Source: Hellea sp. (GTDB taxonomy: Bacteria > Pseudomonadota > Alphaproteobacteria > Caulobacterales > Maricaulaceae). Taken from it: 36,161 nt of DNA. Below, piece by piece: positions 8,101-17,746 of the stretch (positions are counted from its first letter, which is position 1; every line of letters starts with the position of its first letter). Below the pieces are notes generated by a model, which was not told the origin of the DNA, made no database searches, and was given only the letters and a program-made list of their open reading frames with translations. Position numbers and translations under genes: made by a program. The stretch is taken from contig JAHDDC010000007.1 in the NCBI GenBank assembly GCA_020629545.1, positions 1 through 36,161 of the forward strand, read 5' to 3'.

Positions 8101-9348
8101 TTAGCGCGAACCACCCGACTTGACGGCGGCGAACATGGCTTTGGCGCGGCCGGAGACACTGTCATCGCAATCGGCGATCTGAGTATAGCGACGACGCAGT
8201 TTACCGGGGATGTCTTTGAGGGATTTTTCACCAAATTTTTCGGCCTTGTCATAAAGCTTGCTCAGCGCGGCGGCGGATCCTGCCACTGGAATGAATCCCG
8301 AATATGCGGTCGATGAGTCTGAAGTTTCAGTCATAGCATAGGCGGATTTATAACTATCCATGCCCGCACCCAGATCAATAAACCGATAGCCAAGCTCGGG
8401 CGCTTTATCGATCATATCTTCAAGCAGCTGTGTGCCCGGCGATAAATTATGAAACTTCGGATTATAGGCCACCATCCAGCTGTGGAAGGTCGTACCGTCG
8501 GTCATGCCCATATCCATTGCTGCGAGCTCTTCGCCAAAATAGAGCACATGCATGTCGCAGCGCAGACCGTCCTGTTTCTCCCAAAGCCGCCGTAAGAGGC
8601 TGGAGGTCCAGTCCGCCGACAATACGTCATAGAGACCTGTTTCGGCGAAACGTTCCTGTTTCCAGATCATAAGCTGTTCATAGGCCTCAAGGTTTTGAGA
8701 GACATATTCAAATCGTCTTGGGCCGTGATTGTCTTCGGTGCGGCGAATACGGCGGCGATTACTTTTCAGGCTTCGGCGGTAGCTGCTGTCACGGCCGCTG
8801 CGCCACGTCTCGACGCCTTCGGTCAGATCAATGAGGCAGAGCGGATACTCATTGCGATGAAATCCAAATAAGGCCTTATCAGTCCCGACCATGGCCGAGT
8901 AATGTAGAGCCCCAATGCCGGCGGCGCGTAGAACATCGATATGGTCAATATTGGCATTCGGCGCTTCGATAAAACCGTGATAGTCACTCATCGGCGCGCC
9001 AAGGGGACGGATAAATCCGCTTGGGCCCGTCGTACCCTGGAACGGAAAAAAGCAAACAGGCTCATTGTCTCTGGAGCCGATGATAATGCGGGCGTCCTTG
9101 CGCAGCTCGCCCATCAAAAGGGCGTAATCAACATGGAAATAAGGGCTATATAGCGCCGGGTTTTCGGCCCGCAGCGCCATCCAGCATGATCTTTCAGTCT
9201 CTGAAAGATCGCCGGGCGACTTCACCGAAATTTGTAAATCTGTACTCAAGGACCACACCATTTGTGATTTTGGAACGGTTCCTAGCAAAATTTGGTTAGG
9301 ATTGGGTTTAATTCTAAGAGGCCTCGCGCCCCTTGCCGTAATCAACAT
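8101..9348 (-). CDS. CelD/BcsL-like GNAT acetyltransferase
   Basis: A 415-residue protein of the CelD (COG5653) type, with an acetyltransferase-6 fold in the C-terminal half. The diagnostic block is SPGTQLLEDMIDKAPELGY followed by FIDLGAGMDSYKSAYA near residues 310-345. These proteins are thought to acylate extracellular polysaccharide or its precursors, and a polysaccharide role is inferred here. No polysaccharide gene cluster is visible nearby. The basic patch SYRRSLKSNRRRIRR (about 185-200) is typical of the family. The start ATG 9348 has AAGGA a few bases upstream; an internal ATG at 9261 has none. Confidence 0.82.
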   Translation of the reverse strand: MLITARGARPLRIKPNPNQILLGTVPKSQMVWSLSTDLQISVKSPGDLSETERSCWMALRAENPALYSPYFHVDYALLMGELRKDARIIIGSRDNEPVCFFPFQGTTGPSGFIRPLGAPMSDYHGFIEAPNANIDHIDVLRAAGIGALHYSAMVGTDKALFGFHRNEYPLCLIDLTEGVETWRSGRDSSYRRSLKSNRRRIRRTEDNHGPRRFEYVSQNLEAYEQLMIWKQERFAETGLYDVLSADWTSSLLRRLWEKQDGLRCDMHVLYFGEELAAMDMGMTDGTTFHSWMVAYNPKFHNLSPGTQLLEDMIDKAPELGYRFIDLGAGMDSYKSAYAMTETSDSSTAYSGFIPVAGSAAALSKLYDKAEKFGEKSLKDIPGKLRRRYTQIADCDDSVSGRAKAMFAAVKSGGSR

Positions 9349-9446
9349 GGCCTATCCTTGATATCGTCCAAATGGGCGACGACCGGGTTAAAATAATATA
9401 GAATTCGACTAGGCAAGTCGCCAGAACAGTTTTATCACATATACCT

Positions 9447-10331
9447 ATGGGATCTCATCACGATCATGATCATGCCCATGTCGGGGCCGGGCAAGGCAAA
9501 ATAGCCATTGCCGCGATAATCACCGGTCTGTTTATGATTGCAGAGGTTGCCGGTGGTCTGATTTCGGGGTCTTTAGCTTTATTGGCAGATGCCGGCCATA
9601 TGCTGACGGATTTCGCAGCTTTATCGCTGGCCTGGTTTGCTTTTCATCTGGCGAAACGACCCGCCAATTCCAACCTGACCTTTGGCTATGAGCGCTTCCC
9701 GGTTCTAGCGGCGTTTGTGAACGGTCTGAGTCTGTTTGCAATCGCCTTGTGGATCGTTGTCGAAGCCTTTTGGCGAGCCCAAAATCCCGGCGAAATTTTG
9801 GCCGGGACGATGTTTTGGGTGGCGGTACTGGGTCTAGTCGTCAATGTGATTGTTTTTTTCATTTTACGCAGTTCAGACGAGCATAATTTGAATATACGCG
9901 GGGCCATGCTCCATGTGCTGGGGGATATGCTCGGCTCGGCAGCGGCGATCATCGCGGCTTTGATTATAATGCGGACGGGCCTTACAATTGTGGATCCATT
10001 ATTGTCGGTGTTTGTCGCCCTGTTGATCTTACGCAGTGCATGGGTTTTGATCAAAGACAGTGGTCATATACTTCTGCAAGGCGCGCCAGCTGAACTGAAC
10101 CGCGATGAAATTTGCGATCGGCTATTGGCAACGGTAAAGGGCATTGACGATATTGAACATATGCATATCTGGTCGCTCACAGATGGTCGCCCTGTCATGA
10201 CGATGGAAGTTAACCCGGAGCTGTCAACGGATCCGAAAATTATCGATAAAAATATCAGGAAATGTCTGCTTGATGACTTTGAGATCGATCACGTCACAAT
10301 ACAGGTCAATGATTATCCGTCGCCGGCGTGA
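9447..10331 (+). CDS. Cation diffusion facilitator (Zn2+/Cd2+ exporter)
   Basis: A 294-residue inner-membrane metal/proton antiporter of the CDF family. Residues 3-11 are a His/Asp-rich tail (SHHDHDHAH) that probably gathers metal. Six membrane helices follow. The transport site is formed by H51xxxD55 in helix 2 (ADAGHMLTD) and H156xxxD160 in helix 5 (HVLGD), the His/Asp combination usual for zinc and cadmium exporters. The C-terminal cytoplasmic domain (from about 210) ends in DHVTIQVN. It converges with the next gene, six bases away. No metal-responsive regulator is adjacent. Confidence 0.95.
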   Translation: MGSHHDHDHAHVGAGQGKIAIAAIITGLFMIAEVAGGLISGSLALLADAGHMLTDFAALSLAWFAFHLAKRPANSNLTFGYERFPVLAAFVNGLSLFAIALWIVVEAFWRAQNPGEILAGTMFWVAVLGLVVNVIVFFILRSSDEHNLNIRGAMLHVLGDMLGSAAAIIAALIIMRTGLTIVDPLLSVFVALLILRSAWVLIKDSGHILLQGAPAELNRDEICDRLLATVKGIDDIEHMHIWSLTDGRPVMTMEVNPELSTDPKIIDKNIRKCLLDDFEIDHVTIQVNDYPSPA

Positions 10332-10337
10332 TGGAAT

Positions 10338-10865
10338 TTATGTCCCAATTCCCATGCGCTCTTCAAAGCGCTGGATATACCGAATTTGATCGTCATTTGC
10401 CGGACTTTCGGAGCTAGCGATATCCTGCAACATGGCTGAAAGCTCGGACACCTCATGACGATCAATCTTGCCGCGCAGAAAATCAATCATGGGAAATAAG
10501 ACGCTATCGGCCTGTTTGAGATGTTGGGTCAGGCTGCGCATTTGAATGACAATATCCCCGGCTTCATCACGGGGCATTTGCATATTGCTGACAAGCTGAT
10601 CGGTTATCGCACCAATATGGCTGTCACTGATTTGCCCGAAATTCTCATAACGGGCCACGCCCAGCATTAAGACCGTCGCCGCTTCAACCGGATCCTCGAC
10701 TAGATCTAATCCGTGCTGATTGGTCTGTTTACGGTATCGTAGTTTGCGCGGTAGATTACTCACTTCGCGGGCCGTATCGGCAATATCGCGCGCACTTCGG
10801 GCCGCACGCCCCATCCAAAATATAAGAACCGCAATGGCTGTTAGAAGTGTAATCAAAATATGCAT
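10338..10865 (-). CDS. Membrane-anchored protein with TerB-like helical domain
   Basis: A 175-residue protein. Residues 1-17 form one N-terminal membrane helix (MHILITLLTAIAVLIFW), followed by a polar linker and an all-helical domain from about residue 55 (EDPVEAATVLMLGVAR, SDSHIGAITDQL). Its repeated acidic helices resemble the TerB-like fold also found in the DjlA N-terminus. This fold assignment is a judgement from pattern only. ATG 10865 is chosen because GGGGA lies seven bases upstream; the frame extends to 10919 without such a signal. The function is unknown. Confidence 0.7.
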   Translation of the reverse strand: MHILITLLTAIAVLIFWMGRAARSARDIADTAREVSNLPRKLRYRKQTNQHGLDLVEDPVEAATVLMLGVARYENFGQISDSHIGAITDQLVSNMQMPRDEAGDIVIQMRSLTQHLKQADSVLFPMIDFLRGKIDRHEVSELSAMLQDIASSESPANDDQIRYIQRFEERMGIGT

Positions 10866-10951
10866 AATAAGTTCCCCACACAGAAACTCATACATTAGGG
10901 ATAATAATCCGGGGCGCAAGCCATCGATCGAATTCCGTTGAGTGGATTTTG

Positions 10952-11551
10952 TCAGCCGATTAAACCGGATCGCATTTGGCGCGTGAAGTGTTCAGCAACG
11001 GTTTCGCCATCAACACGACCATCCGGGGTATACCAGGCATTGAGCCAGTTCAGCGCGCCCATAAAGAAGTAAACCGCGAGCTTCGGATCGCTTGATTGTA
11101 TGGACCCATCTTCAATTCCGCGCCGGACCGTTGACGTAATGCGCGCTTCAATAACGCTGCGCCGGCTGAGAACATCCTTTTGCCATTCACCGTTCAGCGA
11201 GCTGACATCAGTTAATAGAGACACACCATCTCGCGTTAGCATTTTGACCAGTTCTGAAAAAATGGTGGTGAGCTCTTCTAGCCCGTCAGCACCTTCGCCG
11301 AAATTGTCGCCTAGGATTTGGCTCATCTGATCATAGACGATCACATGGCATTCATAGAGAATTTCTTCCTTGGACTTCACATAGTAATAGAGCGCCGCTT
11401 TGGTCAGGCCCAGAGTTTTGGCGATTTCGACCATTGACGTATTATGATAGCCGCGCCGTCGAAACGCTTCGCCCGCTGCCTTGATCACCGCTTTGCGTTT
11501 ATTAGCGTATTGTTTTTCCCGGTTAAAGGGTTCGTTTACGATAGTGTCCAT
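10952..11551 (-). CDS. TetR family regulator of the leucine-degradation operon
   Basis: A 199-residue repressor. The helix-turn-helix spans roughly residues 17-62 (AVIKAAGEAFRRRGYHNTSM, then IAKTLGLTKAALYYYVKSKEE). The C-terminal domain is helical and probably binds an acyl-CoA, as in other TetR regulators of branched-chain acid catabolism. ATG 11551 is preferred: the alternative TTG at 11587 lies inside the palindromic operator and lacks a ribosome site. It is divergent from mccB, with the operator between them, so it very probably controls that operon and itself. Confidence 0.9.
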   Translation of the reverse strand: MDTIVNEPFNREKQYANKRKAVIKAAGEAFRRRGYHNTSMVEIAKTLGLTKAALYYYVKSKEEILYECHVIVYDQMSQILGDNFGEGADGLEELTTIFSELVKMLTRDGVSLLTDVSSLNGEWQKDVLSRRSVIEARITSTVRRGIEDGSIQSSDPKLAVYFFMGALNWLNAWYTPDGRVDGETVAEHFTRQMRSGLIG

Positions 11552-11578
11552 CACTGTCTCTATAGTCTCAAAATAAAA

Positions 11579-11607
11579 TTGACTCAAGAGTCAAATTTAT
11601 GTACAAA
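11579..11607 (+). promoter_or_regulatory. mcc-ivd operon promoter with overlapping TetR operator
   Basis: TTGACT (11579-11584), 17 bases, then TACAAA (11602-11607) form the promoter, with the ATG of mccB 32 bases further on. The inverted repeat TTGACTC-AA-GAGTCAA (11579-11594) starts on the -35 box. A further half site GAGTCAAAA is at 11608-11616. Repression by occlusion of the -35 box is the simple reading. Confidence 0.7.
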
Positions 11608-11639
11608 GAGTCAAAACCGTTTTATGCGGCGGAGACCCT

Positions 11640-13235
11640 ATGGCTAAACTTACTTCATCGATCAACACAGAAAGCGCCGAGTTCAAGGCTAATGCGGCCC
11701 ATATGGCTGACCTCGTGGCCGATTTGGAAGCCAAAGTTGCCAAGATCGCAGAGGGCGGATCAGAGCGCGCACGCAAAAAACATTTGGACCGGGGCAAGCT
11801 ATTGCCGCGCGAACGCGTCGAGCGATTACTTGATCCGGGAACGCCATTTTTAGAGCTGTCACAAATGGCCGCTTATGATTGCTATGGCGACACAGAGGTT
11901 CCGGCGGCCGGGATTATTACGGGTATTGGCCGCGTATCTGGCCGCGAAGTCATGATCTTGTGTAATGACGCGACGGTTAAAGGCGGGACATATTTTCCGC
12001 TGACCTGTAAGAAACAAGGCCGCGCGCAGGAAATTGCTGAGAAGAACCATTTGCCTTGTATTTACCTCGTCGATAGCGGCGGCGGAAACCTGCCACTTCA
12101 GGCAGAGATATTTCCGGACCGCGGGCATTTCGGACAGTGCTTTTACAATCAGAGCATTATGAGCTCCAAGGGCATTCCCCAAATCGCGGTTGTAATGGGA
12201 TCCTGCACGGCAGGCGGTGCCTATATTCCGTCCATGGCCGATGAGAGTATTATCGTGGCCAATCAAGGGACGATCTTTTTGGGCGGCCCGCCTTTGGTCG
12301 AAGCCGCAACAGGCGAGAAAATCAGCGCAGAGGAACTTGGCGGCGGCCTGCTTCACTCTAAAACGTCCGGTGTTACGGATCATCTGGCCAGTAATGATGC
12401 CCATGCCCTTCAAATTGCTCGCGAGTCTATATCGCGCCTGGGGCCGCATGAATATGCATATGGCCCGTCGCGTGAACCACGTCCACCAGCTTATGATCCT
12501 GATGAAATTGACGGCATCGTTCCGATCGACATACGCCAGCCTTATGATTGCCGAGAATTGATCGCCCGCCTTGTCGATGGATCGGAGTTTCATGAGTTCA
12601 AAAAGCTCTATGGCGATACGCTCGTGACGGGGTTTGCCCATATTGAAGGTTATGAAGTTGGCATTTTGGGTAATAACGGGGTATTATTTAGCGAAAGCGC
12701 GCTCAAAGGCGCTCACTTTATCGAGCTTTGCTGCGCGCGCAATATTCCTTTGATATTCCTGCAAAACATTACCGGCTTCATGGTCGGTTCGCGGGCTGAA
12801 GCCGGCGGTATTGCTAAAAACGGCGCCAAAATGGTGCACGCAGTTTCCAATGCCAATGTCCCGAAATTTACGGTTCTGGTCGGCGGATCATTTGGCGCCG
12901 GAAATTACGGCATGTGCGGCCGGGCCTATGATCCCAATCTGATCTTTATGTGGCCGAATTCCCGCATTTCGGTCATGGGCGGCGAACAGGCCGCATCTGT
13001 GCTGGCTTCCGTGCATCGTGACCGTGAAAAATGGTCCGAAGCGGACAAACAGGCCTTTATGGATCCTATTCGAGAAAAATATGAAGTCGAAGGTCATCCT
13101 TATTACGCCAGCGCTCGGGTCTGGGATGACGGGATCATTGCCCCGCGCGATACCCGCCGCGTGCTCGGCTTGTCTTTGGCTATGGCGGCCAATGCCCCGC
13201 GCCGCGAGACGCGTTTTGGCATATTCCGAATGTAG
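11640..13235 (+). CDS. mccB: Methylcrotonyl-CoA carboxylase, carboxyltransferase (beta) subunit
   Basis: A 531-residue subunit that transfers the carboxyl group from biotin to 3-methylcrotonyl-CoA, giving 3-methylglutaconyl-CoA in leucine breakdown. It contains the two crotonase-like halves of the carboxyltransferase family. The block [16 protein letters not shown] and the following [17 protein letters not shown] are characteristic of the methylcrotonyl- rather than the propionyl-CoA enzymes. In the second half, [20 protein letters not shown] and [16 protein letters not shown] form the acyl-CoA and biotin pockets. It is the first gene of a three-gene operon (also called liuB). GGAG lies upstream of the ATG. 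Confidence 0.95.
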   Translation: MAKLTSSINTESAEFKANAAHMADLVADLEAKVAKIAEGGSERARKKHLDRGKLLPRERVERLLDPGTPFLELSQMAAYDCYGDTEVPAAGIITGIGRVSGREVMILCNDATVKGGTYFPLTCKKQGRAQEIAEKNHLPCIYLVDSGGGNLPLQAEIFPDRGHFGQCFYNQSIMSSKGIPQIAVVMGSCTAGGAYIPSMADESIIVANQGTIFLGGPPLVEAATGEKISAEELGGGLLHSKTSGVTDHLASNDAHALQIARESISRLGPHEYAYGPSREPRPPAYDPDEIDGIVPIDIRQPYDCRELIARLVDGSEFHEFKKLYGDTLVTGFAHIEGYEVGILGNNGVLFSESALKGAHFIELCCARNIPLIFLQNITGFMVGSRAEAGGIAKNGAKMVHAVSNANVPKFTVLVGGSFGAGNYGMCGRAYDPNLIFMWPNSRISVMGGEQAASVLASVHRDREKWSEADKQAFMDPIREKYEVEGHPYYASARVWDDGIIAPRDTRRVLGLSLAMAANAPRRETRFGIFRM

Positions 13236-13243
13236 GATTGATC

Positions 13244-15115
13244 ATGAGCAAGATAAAAAAAATTCTGATTGCCAATCGCGGAGAAATCGCCTGCCGGGTT
13301 ATTAAAACCGCCCGCAAAATGGGCATTAAAACTGTTGCCGTTTATTCCGATGCTGATGCCAAAGCGCTCCATGTCCGTATGGCCGATGAAGCTGTCCATA
13401 TCGGCCCGTCCCCAGCAGCTGAAAGCTATCTGGTTATGGATAGGATCATTGAGGCCTGCAAGCAAACCGGCGCGGACGCCGTCCATCCCGGCTATGGGTT
13501 TTTGTCCGAGAACCCGGCCTTTGCCCGCGCACTGAAAAAAGCCAAGATCACTTTTATCGGCCCCGCGCCCGAGAGCATGGAGGCTATGGGCCTTAAAGAT
13601 GCCGCCAAGGCGTTGATGACCAAGGCGGGTGTTCCTGTAACCCCCGGTTATCAGGGCGATAATCAAAACCCGAAACACCTCGCGAAAGAAGCGGCCAAAA
13701 TTGGCTATCCTGTTCTGATCAAAGCCGTCGCCGGCGGCGGCGGTAAAGGTATGCGCAAAGTTGACCGGGCTGAAGATTTCGAGGACATGCTGGCCTCCTG
13801 TCAACGCGAAGCCAAATCCAGCTTTGGCAATGATATTGTCCTGATCGAAAAATACATCACCAGCCCGCGCCATATCGAAGTGCAGGTATTTGGCGATACT
13901 CACGGCAATGTTGTCCATATGTATGAGCGCGATTGCTCGCTCCAGCGCCGTCACCAAAAAGTCATCGAAGAAGCGCCAGCCCCCGGCATGACCGACGCTG
14001 TGCGCAAAGCCATGACAAAGGCCGCCATCAACGCTGCCAAAGCCGTCGACTATGTCGGCGCAGGTACTGTCGAGTTTATTGTTGATGGTTCGGGTGAGCT
14101 AAAAAAAGACGGCTTCTGGTTCATGGAAATGAATACCCGTTTGCAAGTGGAGCACCCTGTCACAGAAATGATTACCGGGCTTGATCTGGTCGAGCTGCAA
14201 ATCCGCGTCGCCCAGGGCGAGGAACTGCCGAAGCAAAACGATATCTCTATTTCCGGCCACGCCATTGAAGCGCGTCTCTACGCTGAAGACCCGGCCAGTG
14301 ATTTTCTACCCAGCATTGGAAACTTGCGTATCTTGGGCGGGTTTGATGACGATAGCGAAGCCCGTATTGACACAGGCGTGGCACAAGGTGATCAGGTCAG
14401 CATTTATTATGATCCTATGATCGCAAAAATCATTCACCACGCCAACAAGCGTGAACATGCCATCGCCAAGCTTGCCCATTCCTGCCAAATGGCACGGGTT
14501 TATCCGGTGAAAACCAATGCGCGTTTCATGCTGAATTGTTTGCAAGACCCAGATTTTATCAAGGGTAATGTATCGACCCATTTCATTGGACAAAAACCGT
14601 CCCTGACAAGTGACCCGTTAGAAAGTGATTTGCCCGCTATGGCAGAAGCGCTGGACCCGATGTTTAAAGATATAGGCTTTGAAGATCAAAGCGGTTGGCG
14701 ACTTAACGGCGCAAGACGGGATTATCAGATCAGGCATGCAAATAATCAAGAGGTCAGACTACCGATTGGCGCGCCATCTGCGCCGCCGCAACTTCGCAGC
14801 TGGTATCAAGATCATGAGGACAGTCCGTTATTCATCAATGGCACAGCCTATATAATGGACGCTTTGGAACTCGACGCTTCGGCGACTTCAAATGCTGACG
14901 GCCTGACCGCGCCTATGCCGGGTAAAATCATATCCGTCGAGGTCGCGCCGGGCGCCGAGGTCAAAGCCGGTGACAAGCTCATTGTCATGGAAGCCATGAA
15001 AATGGAGATGAGCCTCGAGGCGCCGCGCGACGGGGTCGTGGCTTCAGTCAATATTGAGGCGGGTCAGCTGGTCAATGATGGCGATATATTATTAGAACTT
15101 GAGAAAGAAGCGTAA
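13244..15115 (+). CDS. mccA: Methylcrotonyl-CoA carboxylase, biotin carboxylase/carrier (alpha) subunit
   Basis: A 623-residue subunit that carboxylates its own biotin using ATP and bicarbonate. It opens with the biotin carboxylase domain (ILIANRGEIACRV near residue 8), followed by the glycine-rich ATP loop VAGGGGKGMRKV near 162-172 and the MNTRLQVEHPVTE block near 295-308. A biotinyl carrier domain closes the protein, with the biotinylation site EAMKMEMS at K586. ATG 13244 has AGGAT six bases upstream and starts nine bases after the mccB stop; TTG 13238 is less likely. The equivalent gene is liuD in Pseudomonas. Confidence 0.95.
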   Translation: MSKIKKILIANRGEIACRVIKTARKMGIKTVAVYSDADAKALHVRMADEAVHIGPSPAAESYLVMDRIIEACKQTGADAVHPGYGFLSENPAFARALKKAKITFIGPAPESMEAMGLKDAAKALMTKAGVPVTPGYQGDNQNPKHLAKEAAKIGYPVLIKAVAGGGGKGMRKVDRAEDFEDMLASCQREAKSSFGNDIVLIEKYITSPRHIEVQVFGDTHGNVVHMYERDCSLQRRHQKVIEEAPAPGMTDAVRKAMTKAAINAAKAVDYVGAGTVEFIVDGSGELKKDGFWFMEMNTRLQVEHPVTEMITGLDLVELQIRVAQGEELPKQNDISISGHAIEARLYAEDPASDFLPSIGNLRILGGFDDDSEARIDTGVAQGDQVSIYYDPMIAKIIHHANKREHAIAKLAHSCQMARVYPVKTNARFMLNCLQDPDFIKGNVSTHFIGQKPSLTSDPLESDLPAMAEALDPMFKDIGFEDQSGWRLNGARRDYQIRHANNQEVRLPIGAPSAPPQLRSWYQDHEDSPLFINGTAYIMDALELDASATSNADGLTAPMPGKIISVEVAPGAEVKAGDKLIVMEAMKMEMSLEAPRDGVVASVNIEAGQLVNDGDILLELEKEA

Positions 15116-15119
15116 ACAT

Positions 15120-16292
15120 ATGAACACCACGACCTACCCATCCCTGAGTTTCGGCCATAGCGAAGAAATCGAAATGCTCCGCGATATGGTCTATAAATTT
15201 GGCAAGGATCATATCGAGCCGATTGCTGCCGAGATCGACAAAACCAATGAGTTTCCGCGCCATCTCTGGCCTATGATGGGCGAGCTGGGACTGCACGGCG
15301 TTTCCGTATCAGAAGAATATGGCGGCACAGATATGGGCTATCTCGCGCAAACGATTGTCTACGAGGAATTAGCGCGGTTCTCTGCATCTGTATCCCTGTC
15401 TGCCGGTGCCCATTCTAATCTATGTATTAATCAGCTCCACCGCTGGGGCAATGCAGAGCAAAAGGCCAAATATCTCCCAAAGCTCGTCTCAGGTGAACAC
15501 CTAGGATCCCTCGCCATGAGTGAACCCGGCGCCGGGTCTGATGTCGTGTCCATGTCCTTGCGGGCTGATGCGGCCCAAGGCGGGTTTTTGCTAAACGGCA
15601 ATAAAATGTGGATCACAAATGCCCCGACAGCCGATGTACTTTTTGTCTATGCCAAGACCGACCCCCAAGGCGGATCCAAAGGCATTTCCGCCTTTATCGT
15701 AACACCGGATATGGACGGTTTTTCCACCGCGCAAAAACTCGATAAGCTGGGTATGCGCGGGTCTGATACCTGTGAGCTTGTGTTCGAAGACTGTCATGTG
15801 CCCGAAGAAAATCTGGTCGGGGAACTGGGACAAGGCGCTGCTATTCTCATGAGCGGGCTTGACTATGAACGCGTGACTTTATCAGGTCTTTCCATTGGGA
15901 TTATGCAAGCCTGTCTGGATGTGGTCTTGCCCTATATTCATGAGCGCAAACAATTTGGAAAATCCATTGGCGAATTTCAGCTCATGCAAGGGAAGCTTGC
16001 GGACATGTATGTCACAACATCGACGGCGCGCGCCTATACTTACGCGGTCGCGCAAGCCTGCGACCGCGGCGAAACCACTCGCAAAGATGCGGCGGGCTGT
16101 ATCTTATATGCGGCCGAAAAGGCTACGCAACTCGCCCTTGATGCCATCCAGATGATGGGCGGAAATGGTTATATGAATGAGAACTCACCAGGGCGTCTTT
16201 TGCGCGATGCCAAGCTGATGGAAATCGGCGCAGGCACATCAGAGATCCGCCGCTGGCTCATCGGACGAGAACTGTTCGCTGAAACGGCGTAA
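15120..16292 (+). CDS. ivd: Isovaleryl-CoA dehydrogenase
   Basis: A 390-residue FAD enzyme that oxidises isovaleryl-CoA to 3-methylcrotonyl-CoA, the substrate of the carboxylase encoded just upstream. Acyl-CoA dehydrogenase signatures are present: AMSEPGAGSDV, the FAD loop KMWITNAP and QMMGGNGYMNE. The catalytic base is the Glu in GLDYERV (E250), at the position used by isovaleryl-CoA dehydrogenases rather than the C-terminal position of other family members. The sequence AHSNLCINQL and the ending AGTSEIRRWLIGREL also fit. It starts four bases after mccA (ATG 15120). No liuC hydratase or liuE lyase follows here. Confidence 0.95.
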   Translation: MNTTTYPSLSFGHSEEIEMLRDMVYKFGKDHIEPIAAEIDKTNEFPRHLWPMMGELGLHGVSVSEEYGGTDMGYLAQTIVYEELARFSASVSLSAGAHSNLCINQLHRWGNAEQKAKYLPKLVSGEHLGSLAMSEPGAGSDVVSMSLRADAAQGGFLLNGNKMWITNAPTADVLFVYAKTDPQGGSKGISAFIVTPDMDGFSTAQKLDKLGMRGSDTCELVFEDCHVPEENLVGELGQGAAILMSGLDYERVTLSGLSIGIMQACLDVVLPYIHERKQFGKSIGEFQLMQGKLADMYVTTSTARAYTYAVAQACDRGETTRKDAAGCILYAAEKATQLALDAIQMMGGNGYMNENSPGRLLRDAKLMEIGAGTSEIRRWLIGRELFAETA

Positions 16293-16315
16293 GGCTAGTT
16301 TCCTCACAAAGCTTT

Positions 16316-16346
16316 CTTGAATTTGTAGGTCATGTGCTTATCTATG
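16316..16346 (+). promoter_or_regulatory. Sigma32-type (RpoH) heat-shock promoter for hslU
   Basis: CTTG (16316-16319), 17 bases, then CTTATCTATG (16337-16346) match the alphaproteobacterial heat-shock consensus CTTG-N17/18-CYTATNTNNG at every defined position. The hslU ATG is 22 bases downstream with AAGGAG (16355-16360) between. Confidence 0.75.
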
Positions 16347-16368
16347 GGGTCAACAAGGAGCTCTTTAC

Positions 16369-17670
16369 ATGAGTGATTTTTCGCCCCGCGAAATCGTATC
16401 GGAACTTGACCGTCATATTATTGCCCAGAGCGATGCTAAGCGCGCCGTCGCCATCGCCCTTCGTAATCGTTGGCGCCGCAAGCGCGTACCGGAAAATTTA
16501 CGCGCCGAAGTGACGCCCAAAAACATATTGATGATTGGCCCAACAGGCGTGGGTAAAACCGAGATCGCGCGGCGTCTTGCCAAGCTGGCCCAAGCGCCGT
16601 TCATTAAGATCGAAGCCACGAAATTCACAGAAGTTGGCTATGTCGGCCGGGATGTTGAGCAAATCATTCGCGATTTGGTCGAGAGCTCAATTTCCATGCT
16701 CAAAGACTTACGCCGCGAGCAGGTAAAGGCCCAAGCTGAATTGGCCGCGGAGAAACGCATTTTAGACGCTCTTGTGGGCGTGAGTGCCGGAGAAGCCACG
16801 CGTGATAAGTTTCGTCAGAAATTATTATCCGGCGAGCTTGACGATACGGAAGTCGAGCTGGAACTCGCCGATACATCTTCGCCTTTTCAGGGCATGGATA
16901 TTCCGGGTCAGCCGGGCGCGAGTATGGGCATGCTGGATTTGGGCTCCATGTTTAAAGGCATGGGCCGGACAAAAAAAGTAAAGATGAAAATTGGTGAGGC
17001 TCATGGCCCGCTTCTATCTGAAGAAGCCGATAAACTGATCGATGACGAATCCATAACGCGTGAAGCGATTGACCGCGCAGAAAATGACGGGATTGTCTTT
17101 CTTGATGAGGTTGACAAAATCGCGGCCCGCGCCGATGCGCGCGGCGCAGGCGTTTCGCGCGAAGGCGTTCAGCGGGATTTGCTTCCCTTAATCGAAGGCA
17201 CAACGGTTTCGACCAAATACGGACCGGTTAAAACTGACCATATCCTGTTTATTGCCTCCGGCGCTTTCCATGTCGCCAAACCATCTGACATGTTACCGGA
17301 ACTCCAAGGCCGTCTCCCGATCCGGGTCGAACTCCGCGCCCTCACCGAGGAAGACTTCGTTCGGATCCTGACCGAGCCCGAAGCCAGCCTGATCAAGCAA
17401 TATAAAGCTCTGATGGCAACTGAGGATGTGACGTTGGATTTCACCGACGATGGCATAGCCGAGATTGCGAAGATTGCGGCGGATGTGAATGCTTCGGTCG
17501 AAAACATTGGTGCGCGCCGTCTTCATACGGTTATGGAACGCCTGCTGGATGATATTAGCTTCAAGGCCACAGATAAAGGCGGCGAAAGCGTAACCGTGGA
17601 CCAAGCCTATGTCGCCGAACATGTCGGCAAACTCGCCGCCGATCAGGACCTGTCCAAGTTTATTTTGTAA
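16369..17670 (+). CDS. hslU: ATP-dependent protease ATPase subunit HslU
   Basis: A 433-residue AAA+ unfoldase that feeds substrates into the HslV peptidase in the cytoplasm. The Walker A motif GPTGVGKT is at residues 57-64, followed by [17 protein letters not shown]. An intermediate (I) domain runs from about 105 to 220. The Walker B motif is VFLDE at 243-247, and the C-terminus (DLSKFIL) is the conserved tail that docks into HslV. Length and motifs are complete. hslV, usually just upstream, is not in this window; ivd is there instead. The gene has its own heat-shock promoter and a strong AAGGAG. Confidence 0.96.
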   Translation: MSDFSPREIVSELDRHIIAQSDAKRAVAIALRNRWRRKRVPENLRAEVTPKNILMIGPTGVGKTEIARRLAKLAQAPFIKIEATKFTEVGYVGRDVEQIIRDLVESSISMLKDLRREQVKAQAELAAEKRILDALVGVSAGEATRDKFRQKLLSGELDDTEVELELADTSSPFQGMDIPGQPGASMGMLDLGSMFKGMGRTKKVKMKIGEAHGPLLSEEADKLIDDESITREAIDRAENDGIVFLDEVDKIAARADARGAGVSREGVQRDLLPLIEGTTVSTKYGPVKTDHILFIASGAFHVAKPSDMLPELQGRLPIRVELRALTEEDFVRILTEPEASLIKQYKALMATEDVTLDFTDDGIAEIAKIAADVNASVENIGARRLHTVMERLLDDISFKATDKGGESVTVDQAYVAEHVGKLAADQDLSKFIL

Positions 17671-17746
17671 CCTTCACAAGACTGATCACGAATTTTCTCG
17701 ACTAAGTTACTGGCTCGTTATCGCGGCATTTTCTATTGGCTGCGTC

